DNA of 58,866 nucleotides, from the NCBI GenBank assembly GCA_947646115.1, contig CANSFH010000005.1:1-58866 (forward strand), in the 5' to 3' direction. This document shows, in pieces, positions 36,234 to 44,380 of this stretch. Within the stretch, counting starts at the first letter, position 1. The number at the start of each line of letters is the position of its first letter. This DNA comes from an uncultured Mycoplasma sp. GTDB taxonomy: Bacteria; Bacillota_I; Bacilli_A; RF39; UBA660. The notes below the pieces were generated by a model. It had not been told where the DNA came from, did no database searches, and worked only from the letters and a program-made list of their open reading frames with translations. A program made the position numbers and the translations under genes.

Positions 36234-36431
36234 TTATTTTTTCTTTTCTTCACAATAAGCTTCGCCAACTTTTTCGCCTTTTACATATTCTTCGTCAACT
36301 AAACTACAACTAGTTTTAGTTATAGCATCTTTTAAATAGCCACCAAAATAATTAACAAGTGCGATTGCTATAACACTTATTAAAGCTATAATAAGAATAT
36401 ATTCAACTAAAGCCTGTCCTCGCTTATTCAT
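36234..36431 (-). CDS. flp: Flp-type pilin
   Basis: 65 aa from ATG 36431, with AGGGTGA just before; an ATG six codons earlier lies upstream of that site. MNKRGQALVEYILIIALISV: leader ending in glycine, glutamate and tyrosine at +5/+6 (the EY of Flp pilins), one hydrophobic helix. The charged tail has two cysteines (Ser-Cys-Ser and Tyr-Cys-Glu) that could form a disulphide. Main pilus subunit candidate; first gene of the operon. Confidence 0.88.
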   Translation of the reverse strand: MNKRGQALVEYILIIALISVIAIALVNYFGGYLKDAITKTSCSLVDEEYVKGEKVGEAYCEEKKK

Positions 36432-36454
36432 AACTTTCACCCTTATCATAATTA

Positions 36455-36483
36455 ATAATATAATAAAATAAGAAAAAAGTCAA
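36455..36483 (-). promoter_or_regulatory. Promoter of the Tad operon
   Basis: Minus strand TTGACT (36483-36478), 17 bases, TATTAT (36460-36455), 24 bases before the flp start. Confidence 0.65.
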
Positions 36484-36514
36484 TTTTATCCAAGCTAAAA
36501 CAAAAAGAATATTA

Positions 36515-37690
36515 CTATTTTTTTAATTTACTTAAGTTACCAACAAGTATAGCTTCAATAAATAATGAAAAACCTGCGATAATTAAAATATAATTTATAT
36601 AATCCATTCCCACAAATAAAACTACTAAAAATATAATTATATATCCTATTGTTCGTGAAATAGAAAATAAAACATCCCGTGCTAAAAAATATTCTGGTTT
36701 AAGTTCCATTTTAAGTTCCTCACAATTAGCTAAATTAACTGTTACATATTCACTAATCAAGCTAATAATTAAAATAAATGAATAACGAATTAATAAAAAT
36801 ATTATTAACATTTCTACTTTTGGAAAAAATGCAAAAAGAACTAAAACACTAAAAGATATAAAACCTGAAATATAAGAAATACGTTTAAAACTTTTTTCTT
36901 TTATTTTAGTTGAGTATAAAATACAAACAATTAAAGAAAGTATAGCTGTAATACTATCTACAAAACCCAAATTTAAATTAGTCTTAAAAACATTTATTTT
37001 AAATAAAGTAACAACTAAACTCATAACTCCTGAAGAATAAGTAAGTCCCGATAAAAGTGGTATTAATAAAGAATATACAATATTTTTATTAGTTTTAACT
37101 AAACTGACAAATTTCTTCATTTCAAATTTCTTGTCCCCATACTTATTATCTTTTAACCAGAATGTAATCAAAAACATGAATATAAAAAGCATAAAAAATA
37201 TTTTTCCTAAATCAGTATAACTCATAAACGATAATAAAACTCCTAATAACAAAGGCATTAAAATCGCAATTATTTTATTTATTGTATTAACTAAACCATG
37301 AAATCTTTGCCTATCCTCATTACTAATTTTATCAGAATATAAAATATTTTTAGGAAAATAATATAATCCATCAGCTACTCCTTTTAAAATACCAACTATT
37401 AAAATATAATTAATAATATTTTCTTTTAATAGCATTATTAGAGCAATATATAAAGCTTGCATTGAAATTCCTAGACGCAAATAAGGAACTATAATATTCT
37501 TCTTAATCGATTTTCTAATAAATACAAAACCTATACCAATAAACATATATAATGTTATATAATACTTTGCTAGAGGTACAATTTCATAATTAGCAATCTG
37601 AAAAAAATACATTACAAAAAAAGTATCAAAATAAACATCAATAATATTTTTTAAAACACTAATTAAAAATATTGCTTTACGTTCATTCAT
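36515..37690 (-). CDS. MFS transporter
   Basis: 391 aa with about 11-12 hydrophobic segments and very little extramembrane mass. Two six-helix halves separate near residue 185-205 (LKDNKYGDKKFEMKKFVSL). No substrate signature is visible. The loop LYYFPKNILYSDKISNEDRQRFHG between helices 4 and 5 is conserved-looking. Upstream of and on the same strand as the Tad operon, which has its own promoter, so a functional link is not implied. Confidence 0.75.
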   Translation of the reverse strand: MNERKAIFLISVLKNIIDVYFDTFFVMYFFQIANYEIVPLAKYYITLYMFIGIGFVFIRKSIKKNIIVPYLRLGISMQALYIALIMLLKENIINYILIVGILKGVADGLYYFPKNILYSDKISNEDRQRFHGLVNTINKIIAILMPLLLGVLLSFMSYTDLGKIFFMLFIFMFLITFWLKDNKYGDKKFEMKKFVSLVKTNKNIVYSLLIPLLSGLTYSSGVMSLVVTLFKINVFKTNLNLGFVDSITAILSLIVCILYSTKIKEKSFKRISYISGFISFSVLVLFAFFPKVEMLIIFLLIRYSFILIISLISEYVTVNLANCEELKMELKPEYFLARDVLFSISRTIGYIIIFLVVLFVGMDYINYILIIAGFSLFIEAILVGNLSKLKK

Positions 37691-37796
37691 TATACTTCAC
37701 CTATTATTAATTATACAATAATTATATTTTATAGTAAATCACATAATTTTAGTAATATTTATTCATTTTTATGCTAAAATTATATTAGGTGATTTT

Positions 37797-38126
37797 ATGT
37801 ATTTAAAAACTAATAAAGAAAAATATGATATTATTGTCGCAGATAATTTCTACAAACGCTTAACTGGCTTAATAGGCAAAAAAAATATTGATTTTGGAAT
37901 GCTTTTTCCTAAATGCAATGCTATTCACACTTATTTTATGAAAGAAAATATTGATATAGTGGGATTAGATGAAAATAATGAAGTAATTTACAAATATGAA
38001 AATCTAGATAAAAATCGTGTTATAAAAATTAATTATGATCCTAAAAAAACTAGTATTTTAGAACTACCAGCCAACTCTAGTAAAAAAATAAAAATAGGTA
38101 CACTTTTAATATTTAATGAAGATTAA
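37797..38126 (+). CDS. DUF192 protein
   Basis: 109 aa. ADNFYKRLTGLIGKKNIDFGMLF (the R-x-x-GLM/L core), AIHTYFMKENIDIVGLDEN (the HTxFM signature) and a C-terminal ILELPANSSKKIKIG. Full length without signal peptide. Function unknown; homologues are sometimes found beside pilus genes, which is interesting next to the Tad locus. AGGTGA before the ATG. Its end overlaps the small minus-strand frame at 38113. Confidence 0.85.
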   Translation: MYLKTNKEKYDIIVADNFYKRLTGLIGKKNIDFGMLFPKCNAIHTYFMKENIDIVGLDENNEVIYKYENLDKNRVIKINYDPKKTSILELPANSSKKIKIGTLLIFNED

Positions 38127-38310
38127 CTTCATTTTTTATTTTGCTTAATAAATTTTCTAACATTTCTTTACTTTCTATTCTATTTATAGCAAAACATTTA
38201 TTTCCTAAATCTTTAAATGATGCTCCTGAATGATATAACATTATTATAAACCAAACATAAATAAATCTATACCAAACAAAAATTCTTTTAAAATTCAAAA
38301 AAAATAACAT
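38113..38310 (-). pseudogene. Possible gene remnant, 65 aa
   Basis: A frame without ribosome site, starting inside the obg terminator hairpin. The second half (LYHSGASFKDLGNKCFAINRIESKE) reads like a segment I associate with ORF6N/RhuM-type accessory proteins (YHxGASxKDxGxK). The first half is non-descript. More likely a decayed remnant than a working gene. Confidence 0.35.
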
Positions 38311-38321
38311 TAAATGTTATT
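38297..38321 (-). terminator. Terminator of obg
   Basis: Minus strand AATAACATTTAATGTTATT followed by eight T. The obg stop codon lies within the stem. Confidence 0.75.
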
Positions 38322-39591
38322 CTTTAAATTCAAATATATAATCACAAATCTGTACTTCATCGCCTCTTTTAGCACCTAAACGTTCAAGTTCTTCTTCAAC
38401 TCCCATACCTTTAAGTTTTCTAGCAAAACGAAGCACTGCTTCATCTTCATTAAACCTCGTCATTTTAAATAATTTTTCTAACTCTTTACCTTCTAACACC
38501 CATACATCATTATCTTTAGTAATTGTAAAAGGTCTTTCATTTTTAAATTTATAAATAACGTGGCTAAGCATTTCTTCTTCATCATATATTGGATTACTTT
38601 CAATATTATCAATGGCATCTGCTAAAATTGTCATTAATTTATCAAATCCCATGTTAGTAACTGAACTGATTTCCACAATTTCTTTTTTAGGGAACTGAAC
38701 CTTAAATTTTTTCAAATTTTCTTGAGCTTCAGGTAAATCCATTTTATTTGCTATAATAATTTCTTTTTTATTAGCAAGTTTTTCATTATATTTTTCTATT
38801 TCTTCACGAATTAACAAATAATCATCTATAGGATTGCGCATCTCTTCTGCTCCCATATCTAAAACATGAGCAATAACTTTAGTCCTCATTGCATGTCTTA
38901 AAAATTTATGTCCAAGACCAGCTCCTTCATGCGCTCCTTCAATAAGTCCTGGTAAATCCGCCATAACAAAACTTCTTGTATCTTTTAACTTCACAACTCC
39001 TAAATTAGGTGCTAAAGTAGTAAAATGATAACTAGCTATTTTTGGTGTTGCTGCACTCATTTTAGATAAAATCGTTGATTTACCAACACTAGGAAGACCA
39101 ACTAATCCTACATCTGCAATCATTTTAAGCTCTACTTTTAATAGCTTTATTTCGCCAGGTTCTCCAAGTTCACTAAATTTCGGTGCATTATCTAGTTCTG
39201 TTTTAAATGCAACATTTCCGCGTCCACCACGTCCCCCGTGAGCGACAATAACCTCTGTATTTTCTCCAACCAAATCTGCAATAACTAAATTTGTGTCCGC
39301 ATCTATTACAGTAGTACCTTCGGGAACTTTTATTATTATATCATTAGCATTCTTACCATTTTGGTTAGAACCTTTACCATTTTCTCCTTTATCACCTTTA
39401 ATTATTTTCATATATCTAAGATCTATTAAAGTTTTAAGACCTTTATCGACCGTAAAAATAATGTTAGCGCCTCTTCCACCATTGCCACCATTAGGACCAC
39501 CCATTGGTACACATTTCTCGCGTCTAAAAGATGTACAACCATCTCCACCTTTACCAGCACAAACTTTAATCGTCAATTCATCAACAAACAT
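38317..39591 (-). CDS. obg: GTPase Obg/CgtA
   Basis: About 424 aa from ATG 39591 with AGGTGA upstream. Glycine-rich Obg fold (residues 1-158: GGDGCTSFRREKCVPMGGPNGG), G domain with G1 GLPSVGKST, G3 DLPG, G4 NKMD, and a complete C-terminal OCT domain (~350-424, ending GDEVQICDYIFEF). Ribosome-assembly and stress GTPase; in Bacillus also needed for sporulation. Confidence 0.96.
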   Translation of the reverse strand: MFVDELTIKVCAGKGGDGCTSFRREKCVPMGGPNGGNGGRGANIIFTVDKGLKTLIDLRYMKIIKGDKGENGKGSNQNGKNANDIIIKVPEGTTVIDADTNLVIADLVGENTEVIVAHGGRGGRGNVAFKTELDNAPKFSELGEPGEIKLLKVELKMIADVGLVGLPSVGKSTILSKMSAATPKIASYHFTTLAPNLGVVKLKDTRSFVMADLPGLIEGAHEGAGLGHKFLRHAMRTKVIAHVLDMGAEEMRNPIDDYLLIREEIEKYNEKLANKKEIIIANKMDLPEAQENLKKFKVQFPKKEIVEISSVTNMGFDKLMTILADAIDNIESNPIYDEEEMLSHVIYKFKNERPFTITKDNDVWVLEGKELEKLFKMTRFNEDEAVLRFARKLKGMGVEEELERLGAKRGDEVQICDYIFEFKE

Positions 39592-39622
39592 TAAAATCAC
39601 CTACTTCATTTCACTATACTAT

Positions 39623-40381
39623 TTATTTTTTATTAGTATTATTCTTATTAATTAATTTTACATCAAAATATGTATTTATTAATTCTTTTTCTAATTTACC
39701 TTTTTTCATTGTATACTTATATTCTAATATACTACCTTTTTCTTCTTCATTATTATACTCCAAAATATAAATATTATTTTTTTCAATTTTTCCTAAAAAC
39801 ATTCCATCATAAAAAATATCTAAATCTTTATTATCAATATTAACATAATTTTTTGAAGAATCTAAAACTATCAAATCTTCATTATCTATTACATTCCCCA
39901 TATCATCATAAATAAAATACTTTTTTAAAACATTATCTATATTGTATCCAACATTAATCACTAAAAATTCTTCTTCATCATCTTTTATAATACTAAAGTC
40001 TTTTTCAGTTAATCTCACATAATTATTAATACTTTCATTCAAAAATAAATCTTCTATATTTTTAGCATTTATATTGTTACTTACAACTTCATCAAAAATA
40101 TTTTTTCCATCATAATAAATTGTTAATTGTATTTCTGCATTTTTATTTTGAAAAGTCACGTTATATAGAGCTTTTACTTTATGTCTAGAATCATTTAAAT
40201 AAATATTATAAATATCTTGCACAGAAGTTTTACCAACATTAGATGTAACTTTACTTATTTTCTTTATTATTTTAGTTGGAACTTCTTTCCTTGTTCCTTT
40301 ATTAAATAAAGTATAAACAGTAATACCAGATATAAATGCTAATGCTATAATTAAAATAAAAACACATATAACTTTTTTCAT
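39623..40381 (-). CDS. Exported or membrane-anchored protein of unknown function
   Basis: 252 aa. N-terminal signal/anchor VICVFILIIALAFISGITVYTLF (~4-26), then a soluble, acidic, beta-rich extracellular part with no cysteines and no known motif. Upstream of obg (31-base gap) and in the same direction. It may be co-transcribed with obg, but a terminator-like hairpin of the pilin block lies just upstream, so its own promoter must be near 40390-40430. Confidence 0.65.
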   Translation of the reverse strand: MKKVICVFILIIALAFISGITVYTLFNKGTRKEVPTKIIKKISKVTSNVGKTSVQDIYNIYLNDSRHKVKALYNVTFQNKNAEIQLTIYYDGKNIFDEVVSNNINAKNIEDLFLNESINNYVRLTEKDFSIIKDDEEEFLVINVGYNIDNVLKKYFIYDDMGNVIDNEDLIVLDSSKNYVNIDNKDLDIFYDGMFLGKIEKNNIYILEYNNEEEKGSILEYKYTMKKGKLEKELINTYFDVKLINKNNTNKK

Positions 40382-40433
40382 AAGACGCTCCTTTTTTGTA
40401 CTATTATATCAATTTTAAAGAAAATTTAAAACC

Positions 40434-40459
40434 AAAAAAGTTACTATTTTTATAGTAAC
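40434..40459 (-). terminator. Terminator of the second pilin block
   Basis: Minus strand GTTACTATAAAAATAGTAAC followed by six T, next to the stop of the TadZ-like gene. Confidence 0.8.
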
Positions 40460-41457
40460 TATTTAAAAATATTAAAAAGTTTAGTCTTATTGCCTCCACT
40501 GCCATTAAGTCTAGAAAATCCTAAAGCTACTAAAAAATCATCTAAAATAGGTTCATGCTCTTTTTTATCATCTAAATAAGGAATGTTAAAAAATACTTTA
40601 CTATTAGCTTCATACTCAAAATCAGATATATCTCTATCAGATAAAATACTTTTATTTAACACAATTTTTTTATCTTTAAGTTTCATAAATGCTTCTCTAT
40701 CTCTTCTAATTAATTTGTTAAGTTTTAAAAGACCTGGCTCTATTAAATATATAACTTCATTACATAAATTTACCTGATTTGAACCATTAAGATCTATCAA
40801 AATAACTTCAGCATCTGGATTATTAGCTATATTATAAGATAAATCTAAAGTAGTAGTAGATTTTAAAGATTTATCATTTAAATATTTAAAATCCTCACTA
40901 TCTACTTCAATTCCTACAACATTATAAGCTACTTCTAAATGTTTTTTTAACATATAAATTAAAGTTGTTGACCCTGCATGTGAAGTAACATTTTGAAAAC
41001 CAATTATTTTAAGTCCTCCACTTCCAGTTCCAGAGAAAGTATCAAAATCAACATTTGTAGTAGTATCATCATCTCCGTTTAAATTATGATATTGAGCAAC
41101 ATCCTTATATGAGTTTGGATTATCAATTAAAAACTTAACTGCATTTATATTTCTAGTAAAATTATAAACTCCCATAGATACAAGTTGAGACAAATAACCA
41201 CTACTATTAACCATTTGAGAATCATCCAATAATAATATAATCTTATTCATATCAAAATTAACAGATAATTTTTGAATAGTCTTAATATTTTGATAATCTT
41301 TAATTGCTGTTATATCAATAATCATCTTATTAAAATAGAAATTAGTAAATATACTAACTAGTTCATCTATTTCAAATTCCCCATTTATACTTTTAATTAT
41401 ATCAATATCTAAAGTTGCTAACATATTTTGATATTTATTAGAAACTATAACATTCAT
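40459..41457 (-). CDS. TadZ/CpaE-like protein with degenerate Walker A
   Basis: 332 aa. N-terminal ~110 residues look like a receiver-type alpha/beta fold (LATLDIDIIK, KMIIDITAI, KIILLLDDSQM, VYNFTRNINAVKFLI), as in CpaE. A linker with GTGSGG leads to a ParA-like domain whose P-loop reads QNVTSHAGSTTLIYML, lacking both signature lysines of KGGxGKT. VILIDLNGS and VIYLIEPGLLKLNKLI follow. Nucleotide binding is therefore doubtful. Last gene of the second pilin block, so a role in placing that pilus-like structure is inferred. Confidence 0.65.
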   Translation of the reverse strand: MNVIVSNKYQNMLATLDIDIIKSINGEFEIDELVSIFTNFYFNKMIIDITAIKDYQNIKTIQKLSVNFDMNKIILLLDDSQMVNSSGYLSQLVSMGVYNFTRNINAVKFLIDNPNSYKDVAQYHNLNGDDDTTTNVDFDTFSGTGSGGLKIIGFQNVTSHAGSTTLIYMLKKHLEVAYNVVGIEVDSEDFKYLNDKSLKSTTTLDLSYNIANNPDAEVILIDLNGSNQVNLCNEVIYLIEPGLLKLNKLIRRDREAFMKLKDKKIVLNKSILSDRDISDFEYEANSKVFFNIPYLDDKKEHEPILDDFLVALGFSRLNGSGGNKTKLFNIFK

Positions 41458-41473
41458 ATTCTACCTCCATTAT

Positions 41474-42466
41474 TTAAGCTCTTCTCCATACTGCCTTTAA
41501 AGTAGTATCTTTTGTTACTACAATACTAGCATTAGAACGATAATATTTATTTCCATCTGAATCCACAAAATAGTCTAAAACATATCCTGGTTTTTTTGTA
41601 CTTTGCCAAACACCATCAAATGATTTTGTTTTTCCTTCTTCTATATTCTCACTTAAAGAACCAAATCTATTGCCCCATACACCTCCTGCAAAATCAAGAA
41701 CAAATCTATACTCGACTTTTTCTTTCTCCCATCTAGCAATCAATATAATATCACTGTTAATCGGTTTGCTAAAATCATATTCATACTTACCTAAATACCA
41801 ACCTTTAAATTCATATCCCGTTCTTGTCAAAGTACCAGGTGAACTTATAGTATCACCACGAGTAACCTGTCTTGATGCAATATTTGTACCATTATATGTT
41901 TTAAATGATACAGTATAAGTTTTAGTTGGTTGTGAAGGTCTACTTCCAACATTTGTAACTGTATTGCCTGTATTACCACATGTTCCATCTACATTGTAAC
42001 AATATTCACTATTATCTTTAGCATGGAAATTAGTTGTAGTTCCTTTAACATTAAAATTAGCTGTATTACCTATAACTGGTAAATTAAATTTATAAAATAA
42101 TCCTATTTGATAATAGTTTGTTAAATTAGTACCTTTATATTTTTTTACACAATAATAATATCTTTCACCAGGTTCTGCAAGCTCTAGAGTTGCACTAGTT
42201 AAATCAATAGCACCGTAAACCCAACTTGTATTTTCATTTGTTACACATACTCCTGTAGTACCATATCCTGCTGCCAAAAGATAATTATTAATTAAATCTA
42301 AAGATTGATCATTAAGTCCTTCATATTTTTCAATCATACTAACAACTTCATTTTTTATTTTAATTGTTTTTGAATAGTTAATCGTCAATATGATATAAGA
42401 CGTAAATAAAAGAATAAAGAGGAGCATCAATTGAAATAGCCAAGTCCCACCGATCGTGTGTCTCAT
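41474..42466 (-). CDS. Large pilin-like surface protein with InlB-type repeats
   Basis: 330 aa. N-terminus MRHTIGGTWLFQLMLLFILL: short leader, Gly-Gly, hydrophobic helix as in pseudopilins. Residues ~30-165 share Cys pattern and wording (INYSK, IKNE, YYQIGLFYKFNLPVIGNT) with the preceding 177-aa protein. From ~185: two InlB B-repeat/Flg_new-like units (SFKTYNGTNIASRQVTRGD...GYEFKGWYLG; second one ending TLKAVWRRA). Such repeats mediate host or matrix contact in Listeria and gut bacteria. Good candidate for a pilus-tip adhesin. Confidence 0.72.
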   Translation of the reverse strand: MRHTIGGTWLFQLMLLFILLFTSYIILTINYSKTIKIKNEVVSMIEKYEGLNDQSLDLINNYLLAAGYGTTGVCVTNENTSWVYGAIDLTSATLELAEPGERYYYCVKKYKGTNLTNYYQIGLFYKFNLPVIGNTANFNVKGTTTNFHAKDNSEYCYNVDGTCGNTGNTVTNVGSRPSQPTKTYTVSFKTYNGTNIASRQVTRGDTISSPGTLTRTGYEFKGWYLGKYEYDFSKPINSDIILIARWEKEKVEYRFVLDFAGGVWGNRFGSLSENIEEGKTKSFDGVWQSTKKPGYVLDYFVDSDGNKYYRSNASIVVTKDTTLKAVWRRA

Positions 42467-43000
42467 CTAAAATCCCTCCCCAAAATCGCACCAAGGATAT
42501 ACACTTCCACTGCCACATTCATTAGGAGCGTAAACTCTTGAAGTTTCTCCAGTAACCGTAAATTTGAAAGTATTATAAATAATTGGTAAATCAAGTTGAT
42601 AAAATACTTCAATTTGATAATATAAAGCATTAGGTAATTCTGAATTACTTTCTGCTCTAATTCCTTTCACGCAAAAAGCCGCATTCTTACCATCTGTTAA
42701 TAGTTCACCTTCTCTAGTATAACCAACCCAATCATCATTTGTATCACAGTTTCCTTTAGCTCTATAACCTGCTTCTTTAAAATAATCAGTTATTTGCTCT
42801 GCAAAGTTATAACAATTATCACCTGAACTAGGTGAATCAGAAGTACAAACTCCTCCCTGATTTCTAATAATACTTAAAATTTCATTTTTAATATTATATG
42901 CCTTAGAATAATTAATTGAAAGACTGATATATCCTGTAAATAAGAGCACAAAAAGAATAACAATATTAAATAATGATATGCCTCCTACTGCTTCTTTCAT
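42467..43000 (-). CDS. Pilin-like protein, 177 aa
   Basis: MKEAVGGISLFNIVILFVLLF start with a short leader and hydrophobic helix, then INYSKAYNIKNEILSII and a cysteine-bearing extracellular domain (CTSDS, CYNF, CDTND, FCVKG, ECGSG, WCDF). Ends ALYYQIEVFYQLDLPIIYNTF, homologous to the neighbouring 330-aa protein. TAG of this gene directly abuts the ATG of the next. Minor pilin is the likely class. Confidence 0.65.
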   Translation of the reverse strand: MKEAVGGISLFNIVILFVLLFTGYISLSINYSKAYNIKNEILSIIRNQGGVCTSDSPSSGDNCYNFAEQITDYFKEAGYRAKGNCDTNDDWVGYTREGELLTDGKNAAFCVKGIRAESNSELPNALYYQIEVFYQLDLPIIYNTFKFTVTGETSRVYAPNECGSGSVYPWCDFGEGF

Positions 43001-43013
43001 TTAATCACCTCAG

Positions 43014-43256
43014 TTAACCCTTCCAAGTGCATGTAATATCATACTTTTGACCATCTTTATCTTTATAATAGCACTTTACTAATCCATCTTGCGGAGTTTC
43101 TCCTGGAGCTGGACATATTGCTACATCACATTTTACATCAGCAGTAAAACCGCCTCGCATTCTTGGCCATAAAAAAGTAAAGAAAAAAAGAGACAATCCA
43201 GCTACTACAAGCACAACTATAACAGTCATATTAAGTTCACCCATTGCCTCTTTCAT
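43014..43256 (-). CDS. Small pilin-like protein, 80 aa
   Basis: MKEAMGELNMTVIVVLVVAG, one hydrophobic helix (~9-28) followed by an arginine-bearing turn and a tail with four cysteines (VKCDVAICPAPG, LVKCYY, ITCTWKG). The first twelve residues are nearly identical to the next protein, showing recent duplication of a pilin-like subunit. Confidence 0.65.
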   Translation of the reverse strand: MKEAMGELNMTVIVVLVVAGLSLFFFTFLWPRMRGGFTADVKCDVAICPAPGETPQDGLVKCYYKDKDGQKYDITCTWKG

Positions 43257-43269
43257 AATTACCTCCTAA

Positions 43270-43551
43270 TTAACTTGTAGCTCCGCCACTAGGTTGTTCG
43301 CCATTTTTAAATGTACATTTACCTGTCCAAACAGTTTCTCCTTGTTCATCATAAGCTTCACAAGCATCACATTTAGTTACTCCGTTACCACCATCAGTAC
43401 ATCCGCCGCATTGAGCCATTGCACAATATGTACTAGCTTGAATACTGCTCTTAATACCAGGCCAAACAAATGCATAGAAGAATGCTGCTACCGCTGCTAT
43501 TGCAACTACAGTTACAACTGTCATATTTAATTCTCCAGTCGCTTCTTTCAT
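43270..43551 (-). CDS. Small pilin-like protein, 93 aa, probable major subunit of block two
   Basis: MKEATGELNMTVVTVVAIAA, one hydrophobic helix ending FYAFVWPGIKSS, then a tail with six cysteines (TYCAMAQCGGCTDGG, KCDACEAY, GKCTF). First gene after a strong promoter and with AAGGAGGG as ribosome site, so probably the most abundant product of the block. The glycine at position 6 would be a cleavage point for a prepilin-peptidase-like enzyme, but the usual glutamate at +5 is missing. Confidence 0.65.
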   Translation of the reverse strand: MKEATGELNMTVVTVVAIAAVAAFFYAFVWPGIKSSIQASTYCAMAQCGGCTDGGNGVTKCDACEAYDEQGETVWTGKCTFKNGEQPSGGATS

Positions 43552-43585
43552 TTATATAATTCCCTCCTTCTACTATATATAAATT

Positions 43586-43614
43586 ATTATAACTAATTTT
43601 TAAAAAAATATCAA
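43586..43614 (-). promoter_or_regulatory. Promoter of the second pilin block
   Basis: Minus strand TTGATA (43614-43609), 17 bases, TATAAT (43591-43586), ~35 bases before the start codon. Confidence 0.7.
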
Positions 43615-43705
43615 CACTCCCCTACACATTTTGTAAAATAAACTCGAAAACATTGTCAAACAGCTATAAAATATGATATATTTATTTAAGAATAGAGATG
43701 ATTTA

Positions 43706-44380
43706 ATGAAAACAAAAATTACAGAATTTTTTAAAGGAATAGGCACAATTGCTCTATACTTTCTATTAAGTATAGTTGGAGCTCTATTATTTGGAGATTT
43801 ATATTTTTCCAGTAATAAAATAGTTGCAAGTCTAGCCCAACTAGGTACATACACCTTAATGTTAACCGTATTAGCTTTAGTTTATAATAAAAAATTAAAA
43901 GAAAGCTTTAAAGATTTTAAAAAAGAATATATAATAATTGCCATTAGAAATTGGGTCATCGGATTAGGTGCTATGGTAATATGTAACATAATCATAAATA
44001 GAATTGTAGGAGATATTGCTGCCAATGAAGCGGCAAATCGTGAAATTTTATTAAACTATCCTATAAGTAATATTATAACTATGGTTTTAGTTGGACCACT
44101 AATTGAAGAAATAACCTTTAGAGCTTCATTTAAAAAAGCCTTTAATAATTGGTTTACTTTCTCTTTAGTAACAGGCTTAATCTTTGGTTTAGCTCATACT
44201 TTCGATGCTATAATAGGCGGCAATATTTTAGAAATATTATATATTCTTCCTTATGGAGCTTTAGGCTTCTTTCTTGCCAAAGCTTTCTATGACACTGATA
44301 ATATTTATACATCATTTATCGCTCACATGATTCATAATGGTATGTGTGTATTTCTAATTATTTTAACAGGTGTCTTATGA
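43706..44380 (+). CDS. CPBP-family intramembrane metalloprotease
   Basis: About 224 aa from ATG 43706 (AGAGATGA upstream). Eight or so membrane segments. Motif 1 IEEITFRASFKKAF (EExxxR, ~137-150), motif 2 FGLAHTFDA and motif 3 SFIAHMIHNG, giving the glutamate/histidine active site of the CAAX-protease/bacteriocin-processing family. Substrate unknown; maturation or self-immunity roles are common. Overlaps the phosphoesterase gene by ATGA. Confidence 0.85.
   Translation: MKTKITEFFKGIGTIALYFLLSIVGALLFGDLYFSSNKIVASLAQLGTYTLMLTVLALVYNKKLKESFKDFKKEYIIIAIRNWVIGLGAMVICNIIINRIVGDIAANEAANREILLNYPISNIITMVLVGPLIEEITFRASFKKAFNNWFTFSLVTGLIFGLAHTFDAIIGGNILEILYILPYGALGFFLAKAFYDTDNIYTSFIAHMIHNGMCVFLIILTGVL

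Noticed and set aside
39293..39655. Plus-strand frame opposite obg
   Set aside because: Proline-rich antisense shadow of the glycine-rich Obg domain; no ribosome site.
43644..43660. Third copy of the TCGA..TTGTCAAA element between pilin block and CPBP gene
   Set aside because: Only part of the palindrome matches and two bases are missing; could be chance around a -35-like TTGTCA.
43600..43854. Minus-strand frame upstream of the second pilin block
   Set aside because: Overlaps the pilin promoter region and the CPBP gene; no ribosome site.
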